A program made the position numbers and the translations under genes. A model generated the notes under the pieces. That model ran no database searches and had not been told where the DNA came from. It saw only the letters and a list, made by a program, of their open reading frames with translations. A DNA stretch of 40,804 nucleotides, taken from IMG/VR virus record IMGVR_UViG_3300034375_000507, positions 1 through 40,804 of that record. One strand, written 5' to 3'. The stretch is from a virus. Shown here one piece after another: positions 15,014 through 22,864 of the stretch; position 1 is the first letter of the stretch; every line of letters starts with the position of its first letter.

Positions 15014-16696
15014 ATGAGTTACGAAATTAGAATTGTGAATAGGGAGTTAGCTAATAACTCTCAATACATTCCTGAGAATGTAGAACACTTGGCGTTGATA
15101 CCTGACTACAAGCCATTCAGTGTTGATGATGATGACATGATCATCGAGTTCAATACACCTACAGGTGCTTTCCTTGAGGTGAATGATGTGAAGTTCAGGG
15201 TTAGCTTTGGACATGACCCACAGTCTAATGGCTTTGTGGTCAAGCGTATCTTAGATACAGTACACAGTGACCCTGTATTACAAGCATGGGGGGACTGGAC
15301 ATTACCTACACGTAGACCTGATGACAGTTTACGTCAATGGTTTCTGGATGAGATAGGTTATCTAAGTAACCCTGAGCTGAGAACTAATGCTTTACCTCAT
15401 AGGTTGTCTTTGTTTGCACCTATGCGTTCTAAGAGAATACATGGGTACATCAGTATCTATCAGAACAGTGACAAGTATATAGCTGATCTGCATACACCTA
15501 TGAAGCCTGGAAAAGCTATCTCTACTATAGCCCCAGAGTTAGACAACAAGACTGTTGATAGGTTAGTCACTAAGTTTCTTGATGCCTTTGCACACAGAGA
15601 GTACACAGTCAAAACATCTAGTAAACCTGATGACTTTCGTAAGGTGTATACAGGTAAGATGGTGGGTACACAGAATGTAAATACTACAGGTACTTACAAG
15701 TCACTAGCGTCTAGTTGTATGCGGTATACCTTTGATGATGGTGATGGCCCGATGAACCTAGCTATACATCCTACTGAGGTTTATGGCTCTGGTGATTTCG
15801 ATATCATATGGGTTGAAGATGCTAAGGGTTTCATCGGTGGTCGTGTGGTTGTCTACATGAAACATGACTCAGGTATACCACAACCATCTTATATCTATGG
15901 GGCTTGTCAACAAGCATTAGATATGCTAAAAGATTATCTGGACAGTATAGATGCCTGTGATATCTATGACTCTGATTGGTCAGGTGCTAGGCTATTAGCT
16001 ATCAAAGACTATGATACTCAGGCTTACATCGGCCCATATCTAGACTTAGAGCCTAGAACTTTAGACCCCCATATATTACCTGATGGTACTAAAGACAGTG
16101 AAGGTAATGCCAACACCAAAGAATACTTAGTCATAGGTTGTGGTGAACTTGATGGCAATGGTTACCAAGGTATCTACAGTGATGATGTCAATCGTTGTTA
16201 CAACTGTGAAGAGTATGTGCATGAAGATGATACACGTCACTCTGAGTACACAGGTAATGTATACTGTGACTGTTGCTTCAATGATGAACACTTCTATTGT
16301 GATTGGTCTGATGAATACTACCATAATGATCAACGCATAAGTGTCTGGTACATCAATAGTGAGGGTAATAAAAGATGCTATGATGTTGCAGAAGGTTGTG
16401 ATGGTTATGTATGGTGTGAACGTGACTGTGAGTATTGGGATGCTGACGAAGCATACTACATAGAGTATGAAGATAACTGGGTATCACCTACTACATTCGA
16501 AGAAGACTACTTTGTATCTGATTGGGATGGACGTATCTACCCTAACGATCAGATGGTCAGTACTATTGAAGATGAGATTGTATCTAAATATGAGATAGAT
16601 GATCACAATAGTTCTTCAGATGAATATAAATATAAAAGAAATGACTTCGGTATATACATGAAGTCTTATGAAAAGGAAAACAACAATGAAAAATAA
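15014..16696 (+). CDS. Large acidic protein with cysteine-pair zinc-knuckle region
   Basis: A 560-residue protein from the ATG at 15014, which has GAAAGGA 7 bases upstream; a longer frame from 14918 crosses the previous gene and is rejected. The first 370 residues are an acidic alpha/beta region (YEIRIVNRELANNSQYIPEN). From about residue 395 it carries repeated cysteine pairs: CYNCEEYVHEDD, YCDCCFNDEHFYCDW, then later WCERDCEYWD, resembling LIM- or treble-clef-type zinc knuckles. Between them are Tyr/Asp/Glu-rich loops. No catalytic motif was found. It overlaps the start of the metallopeptidase gene by 11 bases, so the two may act together. Function unknown. Confidence 0.75.
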   Translation: MSYEIRIVNRELANNSQYIPENVEHLALIPDYKPFSVDDDDMIIEFNTPTGAFLEVNDVKFRVSFGHDPQSNGFVVKRILDTVHSDPVLQAWGDWTLPTRRPDDSLRQWFLDEIGYLSNPELRTNALPHRLSLFAPMRSKRIHGYISIYQNSDKYIADLHTPMKPGKAISTIAPELDNKTVDRLVTKFLDAFAHREYTVKTSSKPDDFRKVYTGKMVGTQNVNTTGTYKSLASSCMRYTFDDGDGPMNLAIHPTEVYGSGDFDIIWVEDAKGFIGGRVVVYMKHDSGIPQPSYIYGACQQALDMLKDYLDSIDACDIYDSDWSGARLLAIKDYDTQAYIGPYLDLEPRTLDPHILPDGTKDSEGNANTKEYLVIGCGELDGNGYQGIYSDDVNRCYNCEEYVHEDDTRHSEYTGNVYCDCCFNDEHFYCDWSDEYYHNDQRISVWYINSEGNKRCYDVAEGCDGYVWCERDCEYWDADEAYYIEYEDNWVSPTTFEEDYFVSDWDGRIYPNDQMVSTIEDEIVSKYEIDDHNSSSDEYKYKRNDFGIYMKSYEKENNNEK

Positions 16697-17636
16697 TCTA
16701 GTGGACATGTTACAATACATGCGTCCTGAGGGTGCTAAGGCACAGAAAGAATTCTGTCTTGAGTATCTCGAACCTGTGTTCGGTAAGCCTGATGAGTATG
16801 GTAATTACATACATCAAGTAGGTGTTAAGCCACGTCTTTGCTTTACTGCACATCACGACACAGTACACAAAGCTGATGGTATGCAGAAAGTTGTTGTGTC
16901 TAACAACATCATATCTGTAGCTGACCCCAAGGTATCAAGCTGTCTAGGTGCTGACTGTACCACAGGCATATGGCTCATACTAAAGATGATTGATGCAGGT
17001 GTAGAGGGTACATACGTAGTACATGCAGCTGAGGAGATTGGTTGTCAGGGTAGTAAAGCATTGGTCTATAGTAATCCAGTATGGTTAGATTACACTGATG
17101 CTGTTATATCTTTCGACAGGTATGGCACTAAGTCTGTGATCACACACCAGATGGGTATGCGTACTGCATCTGACAAGTTTGCAAAGTCTTTTGCTACAGC
17201 CTTGGCCTTGCCACAGTTAGTATCTGATGATGGTGGTTCTTATACAGATAGTAATGAGTATGCTGACATAGTACCTGAGTGTACTAACATTAGTGTGGGT
17301 TACTACAATCAACACACAGTCAAAGAGACACAAGACATGTCCTATGCAGAGCTATTGCTTAGTAGTTTATTACAAGCTGACTGGACAAAGATTGTTATTG
17401 ATCGTGACCCTGCTGTACAAGAGTGTATCTATACCAAGTATTCTCTTAATGATGACTACTACTACTCTCACAACCCTGATGCTACAGAGGAGCTTGTCAA
17501 TCTAGTATTAGATTATCCTGATAGGATTGCTGATATGCTTGCTACCTATGGTTATACACCAGAAGAAGTTATGAAAGAGTGTAATATATCCCCTGACTAC
17601 TTCGTCAATGACTATGTAGCTAATCGTTATATGTGA
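16686..17636 (+). CDS. M20/M28/M42-type zinc metallopeptidase
   Basis: A 316-residue protein from the ATG at 16686 (AAAAGGA upstream; a start at 16668 is less likely). It shows the full metal ligand set of di-zinc aminopeptidases: His56-x-Asp58 in TAHHDTVHKADG, Asp90 in CLGADCTTGIWL, Glu116-Glu117 in VVHAAEEIGCQGS, Asp144 in ISFDRYGT, and His210 in VGYYNQHTVKE. These families remove N-terminal residues or cleave small peptides or amides in the cytoplasm. No signal peptide is present. The C-terminal 80 residues are acidic and Tyr-rich. In a phage early block a processing, anti-defence or nutrient role is possible; substrate unknown. Site assignment is strong, subfamily is not. Confidence 0.82.
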   Translation: MKNNLVDMLQYMRPEGAKAQKEFCLEYLEPVFGKPDEYGNYIHQVGVKPRLCFTAHHDTVHKADGMQKVVVSNNIISVADPKVSSCLGADCTTGIWLILKMIDAGVEGTYVVHAAEEIGCQGSKALVYSNPVWLDYTDAVISFDRYGTKSVITHQMGMRTASDKFAKSFATALALPQLVSDDGGSYTDSNEYADIVPECTNISVGYYNQHTVKETQDMSYAELLLSSLLQADWTKIVIDRDPAVQECIYTKYSLNDDYYYSHNPDATEELVNLVLDYPDRIADMLATYGYTPEEVMKECNISPDYFVNDYVANRYM

Positions 17637-17648
17637 CACGTTGTCACA
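17632..17648. promoter_or_regulatory. 17-bp palindrome at the end of the peptidase gene
   Basis: TGTGACA-CGT-TGTCACA, a perfect 7+3+7 dyad that contains the stop codon of the peptidase gene. Without a T run it does not look like a terminator; a dimeric regulator site upstream of the integrase is more likely. Confidence 0.55.
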
Positions 17649-17685
17649 GTGGGTTGATTAATCTCAGATAATATGTATTTTATAG

Positions 17686-17760
17686 TACTTAAAGTATACT
17701 TAAGGTTACTTTAAGTTTACTATTAATATCTATTATTAATTAATAATAATACTTAAAGTA
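17686..17760. repeat. 11-bp repeat array upstream of the integrase
   Basis: Three phased copies of the 11-bp unit at 17686-17696 (TACTTAAAGTA), 17697-17707 (TACTTAAGGTT) and 17707-17717 (TACTTTAAGTT), and a perfect copy at 17750-17760 that ends just before the ribosome site (AAGGA) of the integrase. These match the array at 11207-11392. The last copy would block translation initiation or transcription if bound, so it may be an integrase or repressor operator. Confidence 0.8.
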
Positions 17761-17769
17761 AGGAATAAC

Positions 17770-18858
17770 ATGAAGTATACAACTAAGACTAGTCGTAAGA
17801 ACGGCAGTACGTCTTGGGTATTTAGACCACCTCAAGATGTAGTGTCAGCAGGTATAGTTAAGAGCCAGACATTTAGAGATGGTCGTACTGCAAGGGTAGA
17901 GATACCAAAACTATTAGATAAGATAGATGCCTTTCGTAAAGGTGATTTAGTAGCAGGTGATATAGGTAGGTTGTCCAACCTTAATCAGATTGTTGGACAT
18001 TACTTCAAGACTAAACACTTTAATTCTCTGTCGTTAAACACTCAAAATAATTATACCCATAACCTTAAATGTATTTGTCGTACAGAAATATATGGCAAAG
18101 AGTTTGGTAGTTTTAGAATTGATAGGATAACTACACCAGTATGTACTGAAGCCTACGATACATGGGAAGAAGATGTTAGTACTAATACAGCTAATGAATA
18201 CAGTAGGTCTCTATCTATGATCATGAATTACTGTCGTTCATTAAACGTTGTTAATAACAACCCTGTAACTCATGTTAACAAGAGAACTCATGAGACACGT
18301 TCAACTACATGGACTAACGAAAATGTTGAGAAGTTCTGTGATGTAGCCTTCTCTGACTTTAAGTTTAGAAACATAGGTCTATGTGTACTCATGGCTTACG
18401 AGTGGGCGCAACGTCCTATTGATATCTACACTCTCAAGTGGGACAACATACATTTTGATATCGACATGGTAAAGATACGTCAGAGTAAACGTGGTGCTAC
18501 TGTTGAGCTACCATTAGAAGAACCTCTGACATCCATGTTACTTGATCAGAAGAATGACTGGGACTTCCAAGAATATGTAGTACCCTTTCAGAGGCCTTCA
18601 GATGGGGCATACAGGCCGTTCAACCATTCCTCTGCAGGTATACTAGTCAGACAGATAAAGGAGCTGTCAGGGCTACCCCCTGAGCTACGTGTGGGTGATC
18701 TTAGGAAGACAGCCATCAACCAAATGATTGACAGTGAGATAGACCACCTTGCAATCATGTCTGTTACAGGGCATAAGAATGTGGCAAGTCTTAACCCATA
18801 TGTTAAACACAATTTAAAAGCGGCTAAGTCCGCATTAAGTAGGAGAAGTAAGGAATGA
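17770..18858 (+). CDS. int: Tyrosine recombinase (phage integrase)
   Basis: A 362-residue site-specific recombinase that would join phage and host DNA at attachment sites. The N-terminal arm-binding and core-binding parts fill residues 1-190. The catalytic half shows Arg215 (EWAQRPIDIYTLKW), a beta-hairpin lysine (KIRQSKRGATVEL), Arg312 in VGDLRKTAINQM, His335 in VTGHKNV and the nucleophile Tyr344 in LNPYVKHN, 9 residues after His335 as in lambda Int. The His usually three residues before the second Arg is Gly309 here. The stop overlaps the next gene by 4 bases. Integrase surrounded by virulent-type replication genes is seen in several marine podoviruses. No attachment site was identified. 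Confidence 0.9.
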   Translation: MKYTTKTSRKNGSTSWVFRPPQDVVSAGIVKSQTFRDGRTARVEIPKLLDKIDAFRKGDLVAGDIGRLSNLNQIVGHYFKTKHFNSLSLNTQNNYTHNLKCICRTEIYGKEFGSFRIDRITTPVCTEAYDTWEEDVSTNTANEYSRSLSMIMNYCRSLNVVNNNPVTHVNKRTHETRSTTWTNENVEKFCDVAFSDFKFRNIGLCVLMAYEWAQRPIDIYTLKWDNIHFDIDMVKIRQSKRGATVELPLEEPLTSMLLDQKNDWDFQEYVVPFQRPSDGAYRPFNHSSAGILVRQIKELSGLPPELRVGDLRKTAINQMIDSEIDHLAIMSVTGHKNVASLNPYVKHNLKAAKSALSRRSKE

Positions 18859-19637
18859 TAATAGCATGGTGGAGTGCTGGTGTGACTAGTGCAGTGGCAA
18901 CTAAGTTAGCCATTAATGAATTTGGTATTGATAATGTTTTACCTATATACTTTAAAATAGATAGTGCGCATGAAGATAACGTCAGGTTCAAGTCTGAATG
19001 TGAGGAGTGGTATGGTAAAGAAATAGAAACCTATCAATCTGAGAAACATAAGGATCAGTTTGAAGTCATAGTCAAAGATAAATATGTCAATGGACCAGGT
19101 GGTGCAAGGTGTACGCTTATATTAAAGAAAAGAGTTAGACAAAAGATTGAACGTGAACTCGACTACGATGGTCAAGTCTTTGGCTTTGAGTACAGTAAGA
19201 AAGAAGTTAATAGAGCTATAAGGTTCAGTGAACAATACCCTTCAGCTAAACCCCTATTCCCTTTAATAGAACACAAGATGAATAAGCCTGAGTGTTTATA
19301 TTATCTTGAGGATGCAGGTATTGAAAGACCTGAGATGTATAAGTTAGGTTACAAGAATAATAACTGTATTGGTTGTGTCAAAGGTGGTGCAGGGTACTGG
19401 AATAAAATACGTGTTGATTTCCCTGAGTCTTTTAAGAAGATGTCCGAAGCAGAAAGAATTGTAGGACACTCATGCTTACGTGGTACATTCCTTGATGAGC
19501 TTGACCCTAACAAAGGACACAAACAAAAAATTATTATGCCTGACTGTGGTAACTTTTGTGACCTTGAGTTTGAAGATATACTTCACCCAAAGGTAGATGA
19601 AATACTTGAAGAACCAACTAAACTAAGGAAAATATAA
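18855..19637 (+). CDS. PAPS-reductase-like (N-type ATP pyrophosphatase) protein
   Basis: A 260-residue protein with the PP-loop at the very N-terminus, WWSAGVTSA (Ser7 to Ser12), the form seen in phage PAPS-reductase-like proteins instead of SGGxDS. Conserved cysteines at 86 (GARCTLILKKR), 171 and 174 (NNCIGCVKGGAGYW), plus a DCGNFC pair near residue 230, could hold an iron-sulphur cluster or zinc. These proteins adenylate a substrate and transfer or reduce sulphur; phage copies are proposed to act in sulphur assimilation, DNA phosphorothioation or nucleic-acid thiolation. No dnd partner genes are visible. It follows the integrase with a 4-base overlap. Family good, reaction unproven. Confidence 0.75.
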   Translation: MIIAWWSAGVTSAVATKLAINEFGIDNVLPIYFKIDSAHEDNVRFKSECEEWYGKEIETYQSEKHKDQFEVIVKDKYVNGPGGARCTLILKKRVRQKIERELDYDGQVFGFEYSKKEVNRAIRFSEQYPSAKPLFPLIEHKMNKPECLYYLEDAGIERPEMYKLGYKNNNCIGCVKGGAGYWNKIRVDFPESFKKMSEAERIVGHSCLRGTFLDELDPNKGHKQKIIMPDCGNFCDLEFEDILHPKVDEILEEPTKLRKI

Positions 19638-19643
19638 AGGAGA

Positions 19644-19862
19644 ATGATGATGGATATACAAGATAGGTTAAAGCTAGCCCACATGTCAGTGTGTAAGGCT
19701 GAGAATGAAAGGATGCGTGAGGTGTTCGGTATTAGAAACTATAAAGAAGGTGATCAATGGACTGCTCAAAGAAACAGGCAGTCAACTGGTGCTAAAGGTG
19801 GTAGACACAAGAGTCTTAAGAGACTTTGGGTTAAGGAAAGGACATCAATATGCAATCGATAA
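19644..19862 (+). CDS. Small basic protein, unknown
   Basis: A 72-residue basic protein with an AAAGGAG site and three closely spaced ATG codons (19644, 19647, 19650); the longest is used. N-terminal helix (DIQDRLKLAHMSVCKAENER), then a Lys/Arg/Gly-rich tail (TGAKGGRHKSLKRLWVKE) that could bind nucleic acid. Its end overlaps thyX by 13 bases. No family recognised. Confidence 0.55.
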   Translation: MMMDIQDRLKLAHMSVCKAENERMREVFGIRNYKEGDQWTAQRNRQSTGAKGGRHKSLKRLWVKERTSICNR

Positions 19863-20647
19863 AATCAACCTACGTTGACCACATGGGTTCAGACCTGACT
19901 GTTGTTAATGCAGCCCGTGTATCTTTTGGTAAGAATAGAAAGGCTTTAGGTTATACTAGTATTGATGGAGGTCCTGACATTCCTCTACTTGCTGATATGG
20001 ATAAGAAGCTTATTAAATACTTAGCAAAGCATAGGCATATGTCACCCTTCGGTCATGCATTTGCTACCTTCCATGTAGTAGCACCAGTGTTTGTAGCAAG
20101 ACAGTTAGTTAAACATAAGTTCCTACGTTGGAATGAGATCAGCAGAAGGTATGTAGACAGTGAGCCTAGTTTTTATTTACCTGATGTATGGCGTGGTCGT
20201 AGTAAAGATAAAAAACAAGGGAGCGAAGGTGTCATTGATGAGATTACTTTTGTAGAAGATGAGCTTGTGGCTGTTTGGGACAAAGATAAAGAAGAGATGA
20301 TGGTTGACCCAAACCAAGAAGGTGTTCTTTGGCAACTAAAAGATAGTAGTATAACAAGCTGTTCACCCGAAGAGTTTGTAGTAGATCTTAATACAATAGC
20401 TTTTAGGGAATATAAAAGGTTAATAGATAATGGAATTGCCCCAGAGCAAGCACGTATGATATTACCTCAAAACACAATGACTGAGTGGTATTGGAGTGGT
20501 AGTCTCGATGCCTTTGCTGATATGTGTAACCTCAGGTGTAGTAAAGACACACAGTTTGAGACACGTATTGTTGCAAAACAAATAGACACTAAGATGTCTG
20601 AACTATTCCCAGTATCATGGGAGGCATTGAGAGATGTTCACAGTTGA
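19850..20647 (+). CDS. thyX: Flavin-dependent thymidylate synthase ThyX
   Basis: A 265-residue enzyme that makes dTMP from dUMP using FAD, NADPH and methylene-tetrahydrofolate. The ThyX signature is at residues 88-101, KHKFLRWNEISRRY; the usual RHR start is KHK here, while the NExSxRY part is kept. The C-terminal pattern ARMILPQNTMTEWYWSGSL, then CNLRCSKDTQFETR matches the 'aR..LP...te....l..l..f..lR....aQ.EtR' end of the family. It supplies thymidine nucleotides for phage DNA, together with the RNR and MazG downstream. Slightly longer than many ThyX proteins (an insertion around residues 115-165). Assignment is confident. Confidence 0.9.
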   Translation: MQSIKSTYVDHMGSDLTVVNAARVSFGKNRKALGYTSIDGGPDIPLLADMDKKLIKYLAKHRHMSPFGHAFATFHVVAPVFVARQLVKHKFLRWNEISRRYVDSEPSFYLPDVWRGRSKDKKQGSEGVIDEITFVEDELVAVWDKDKEEMMVDPNQEGVLWQLKDSSITSCSPEEFVVDLNTIAFREYKRLIDNGIAPEQARMILPQNTMTEWYWSGSLDAFADMCNLRCSKDTQFETRIVAKQIDTKMSELFPVSWEALRDVHS

Positions 20648-20879
20648 ATTTGAGAAGGATTATTCTGTCGTCACTAGTATGGATGAACAGAATAACTTTG
20701 ATGATATCGAAATGTATCTTGAGAACAACGGCGTTGTTTTCTTGAGACAGTACGTAGAAGAAATAGACACACATCAGGTGATTGAAATATCCTATAAACA
20801 ATTACTTGACTTGTGGTCTTCTATGAGGCAGACTGAAGGCCTATTTAAATTAGAACTAATCGAAAAGGAAAAGCGATGA
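20634..20879 (+). CDS. Small acidic protein, unknown
   Basis: An 81-residue acidic protein that starts 14 bases inside the end of thyX and overlaps the next gene by 4 bases. It reads as an alpha/beta fold (FTVEFEKDYSVVTSMDEQNN, then LRQYVEEIDTHQVIEISYKQ). No motif recognised; the coupling on both sides is the main evidence that it is real. Confidence 0.6.
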   Translation: MFTVEFEKDYSVVTSMDEQNNFDDIEMYLENNGVVFLRQYVEEIDTHQVIEISYKQLLDLWSSMRQTEGLFKLELIEKEKR

Positions 20880-21091
20880 AGAAATCACAACATCAATTAA
20901 TAATCAATCACTTGAAAAATACAAAGGGTATCACAGTACGTGAGGCTATGATTGAGTACCATGTCAGTAGTCTTAGTAAACGTATACAAGAACTACGTGA
21001 GAGAGGTTTTGATATACTCAGTATAAAAAAGAAACATCCTGTTACAGGTCAACGATATGTACGTTATGTATTACAAGGTGATGAGACATGA
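20876..21091 (+). CDS. Helix-turn-helix DNA-binding protein
   Basis: A 71-residue winged-helix-type protein. KSQHQLIINHLKNTKGITVR, then EAMIEYHVSSLSKRIQELRE and a beta wing (KKKHPVTGQRYVRYVL) form the pattern of the small phage helix-turn-helix family that I know as HTH_39 (PF14090): a first helix, a 'T..eAm..y.v.sLs.RI.eLr' recognition pair and a strand hairpin. It is a candidate regulator for the repeated operators in this window, but its targets cannot be read from sequence. Overlaps neighbours by 4 bases on both sides. Confidence 0.75.
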   Translation: MKKSQHQLIINHLKNTKGITVREAMIEYHVSSLSKRIQELRERGFDILSIKKKHPVTGQRYVRYVLQGDET

Positions 21092-21273
21092 TGCTGTACC
21101 TTTGGCCACCTGTCATCATGTACCTACTAGGCATGATGCTAGTCATAGGCATGTTTGAGTCAATGAATGATGACAATAAAGGTACACTCAAGCTAGCTAT
21201 TGTCTGGCCTTTTGTTTCAATCATGTTTATATATGAGATGATAAGGGATATAATTTATGGCGACAGGAGATAA
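21088..21273 (+). CDS. Small two-span membrane protein
   Basis: A 61-residue protein with membrane helices at about residues 3-23 (LYLWPPVIMYLLGMMLVIGM) and 35-53 (LKLAIVWPFVSIMFIYEMIR), separated by an acidic loop (ESMNDDNKG). It is coupled to the HTH gene (ATGA) and overlaps the primase-helicase start by 17 bases. Role unknown. Confidence 0.6.
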   Translation: MMLYLWPPVIMYLLGMMLVIGMFESMNDDNKGTLKLAIVWPFVSIMFIYEMIRDIIYGDRR

Positions 21274-22864
21274 CCCACACTTAGCTTGTCCGTATACTGA
21301 TTGCGGTTCAAGCGATGCGTTTAATTGGAATGATGATGGCTATGGTCAATGTCATTCTTGTAACAGGTCATATCCATCTAAGGATATGTCACAAACATAT
21401 GATTGGGTCAAGCAGGAGTACCCTCTCAAGGAAAGGAGAAAGCCTATGGAGATACCCGTGACGGGTGGGACTTACAATGGTATCAGGTCTATTGACCCTG
21501 ATGTCTGTGAGCTTTTTGGAATACAATTACAGACTGGTGATAATGGTGAAGCAGTTAGGTATGCATACAAGTACCCACAAACAGTCAAATACAGGTTAGT
21601 GTCAGACAAGTCTAAGACATGGACTAAAGATAGAGGTATGGGTATGAATCATTTGTTTGGCCCAGAGTTTAACTCAGGTTCAAGCAAACGTATCTATCTT
21701 ACTGAAGGTGAGTTTGATGCGGCAAGTCTATATCAAATACTAGGTAAAACATTTCCAGTAAAGTCATTGCCTAGTGCATCTATCAGTGAGAAGTTTATCA
21801 AACACAATCACACTTATCTATCTTCATTCAAAGAGATCATCTATGCAGGTGAGCTTGATGATGCAGGACGTAGAGCCGCAGATAAACTATATGCTGCATT
21901 CCCTGATAAGTTTTGGTATGTACCAATGTCTAAGCACAAAGATGCTAATGACTTCTTACAGTCAGGTGATGGTGATGATCTAATGTGGGCGGCACGTAAG
22001 CCTCAACGTTATTCACCAGAGAACTTCTTCTGTTCTGATCAGGATGTAGAAGATGCTATCCTTAATGAGAACCCATACGAGTATGTACCTACAGGTCATA
22101 CAGGTCTTGACGATAAGATCAGAGGTATGGTTAAAGGTGGTATCACATTCATCAAAGCACCAAGAGGTACTGGTAAGACAGAGGTGATACGTTACTTCGA
22201 GACAGGTCTACTACGTGATGAAGAGAGCCGTGTTGCTCTACTACACATGGAAGAGATGAAGTCTACTACCTACAGGTCAATGGCTACGTATCAACTAGGT
22301 GTCAACGTGAGAACTAAAGACGATGCTAAAGAAAACAATGTGTCTGAACAAGAAGTTATCACCGCCGCTAAAGAGATGACGAAAGGTGAACGTACTATTA
22401 TCTTTGAGATGATGTCGCATGATGATCCACTCAAGCTATTAGATTACATACGTCTTGCCGCTACTGTCTATGGTGCAGGGTTTATATTCATTGACCATGT
22501 ACAGCGTCTTGCTTATCTATCTAGCTCAGGTGTTGATGGTGCTACAAGTGTACTTACTACGTTAGGTTCACGAGCCGCACAGTTAGCTAAAGAGTTAAAC
22601 ATTGGTGTGATCTTTATATCACAGGTGAATGATGATGGACGTACAAAGTATGCCGCTTCCTTAGAAGAAGAAGCAATCATTTGTATTAAGATCGAACGTG
22701 ATGTTGAGACTGAGGATGAGGTGCTACAAAATACCACAACCTTTATTGTTGACAAGAACAGACCATTCGCTAAGTTAGGTAATGCAGGTTCAGTGTACTA
22801 TGATCCAGACACTACGATCTTATCTGAAGATGCACCATATAATAGGAGTGACATTGCGGCATGA
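21257..22864 (+). CDS. Primase-helicase (T7 gp4-like)
   Basis: A 535-residue bifunctional replication enzyme that makes RNA primers and unwinds the fork. The N-terminal zinc domain has Cys11, Cys16, Cys32 and Cys35. The TOPRIM primase core shows Glu150 in LTEGEFDAA and the DxD-like segment AGELDDAGRRAADKLY. The RecA-type helicase has Walker A APRGTGKT at about residues 301-308, Walker B FIFIDHVQRL and the H4 motif VIFISQVNDDGR at about 450-461. It ends 4 bases inside the polymerase gene. It is a little shorter than T7 gp4 (566 residues) but all motifs are present. Works with the polymerase and single-strand binding protein downstream. Confidence 0.93.
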   Translation: MATGDNPHLACPYTDCGSSDAFNWNDDGYGQCHSCNRSYPSKDMSQTYDWVKQEYPLKERRKPMEIPVTGGTYNGIRSIDPDVCELFGIQLQTGDNGEAVRYAYKYPQTVKYRLVSDKSKTWTKDRGMGMNHLFGPEFNSGSSKRIYLTEGEFDAASLYQILGKTFPVKSLPSASISEKFIKHNHTYLSSFKEIIYAGELDDAGRRAADKLYAAFPDKFWYVPMSKHKDANDFLQSGDGDDLMWAARKPQRYSPENFFCSDQDVEDAILNENPYEYVPTGHTGLDDKIRGMVKGGITFIKAPRGTGKTEVIRYFETGLLRDEESRVALLHMEEMKSTTYRSMATYQLGVNVRTKDDAKENNVSEQEVITAAKEMTKGERTIIFEMMSHDDPLKLLDYIRLAATVYGAGFIFIDHVQRLAYLSSSGVDGATSVLTTLGSRAAQLAKELNIGVIFISQVNDDGRTKYAASLEEEAIICIKIERDVETEDEVLQNTTTFIVDKNRPFAKLGNAGSVYYDPDTTILSEDAPYNRSDIAA

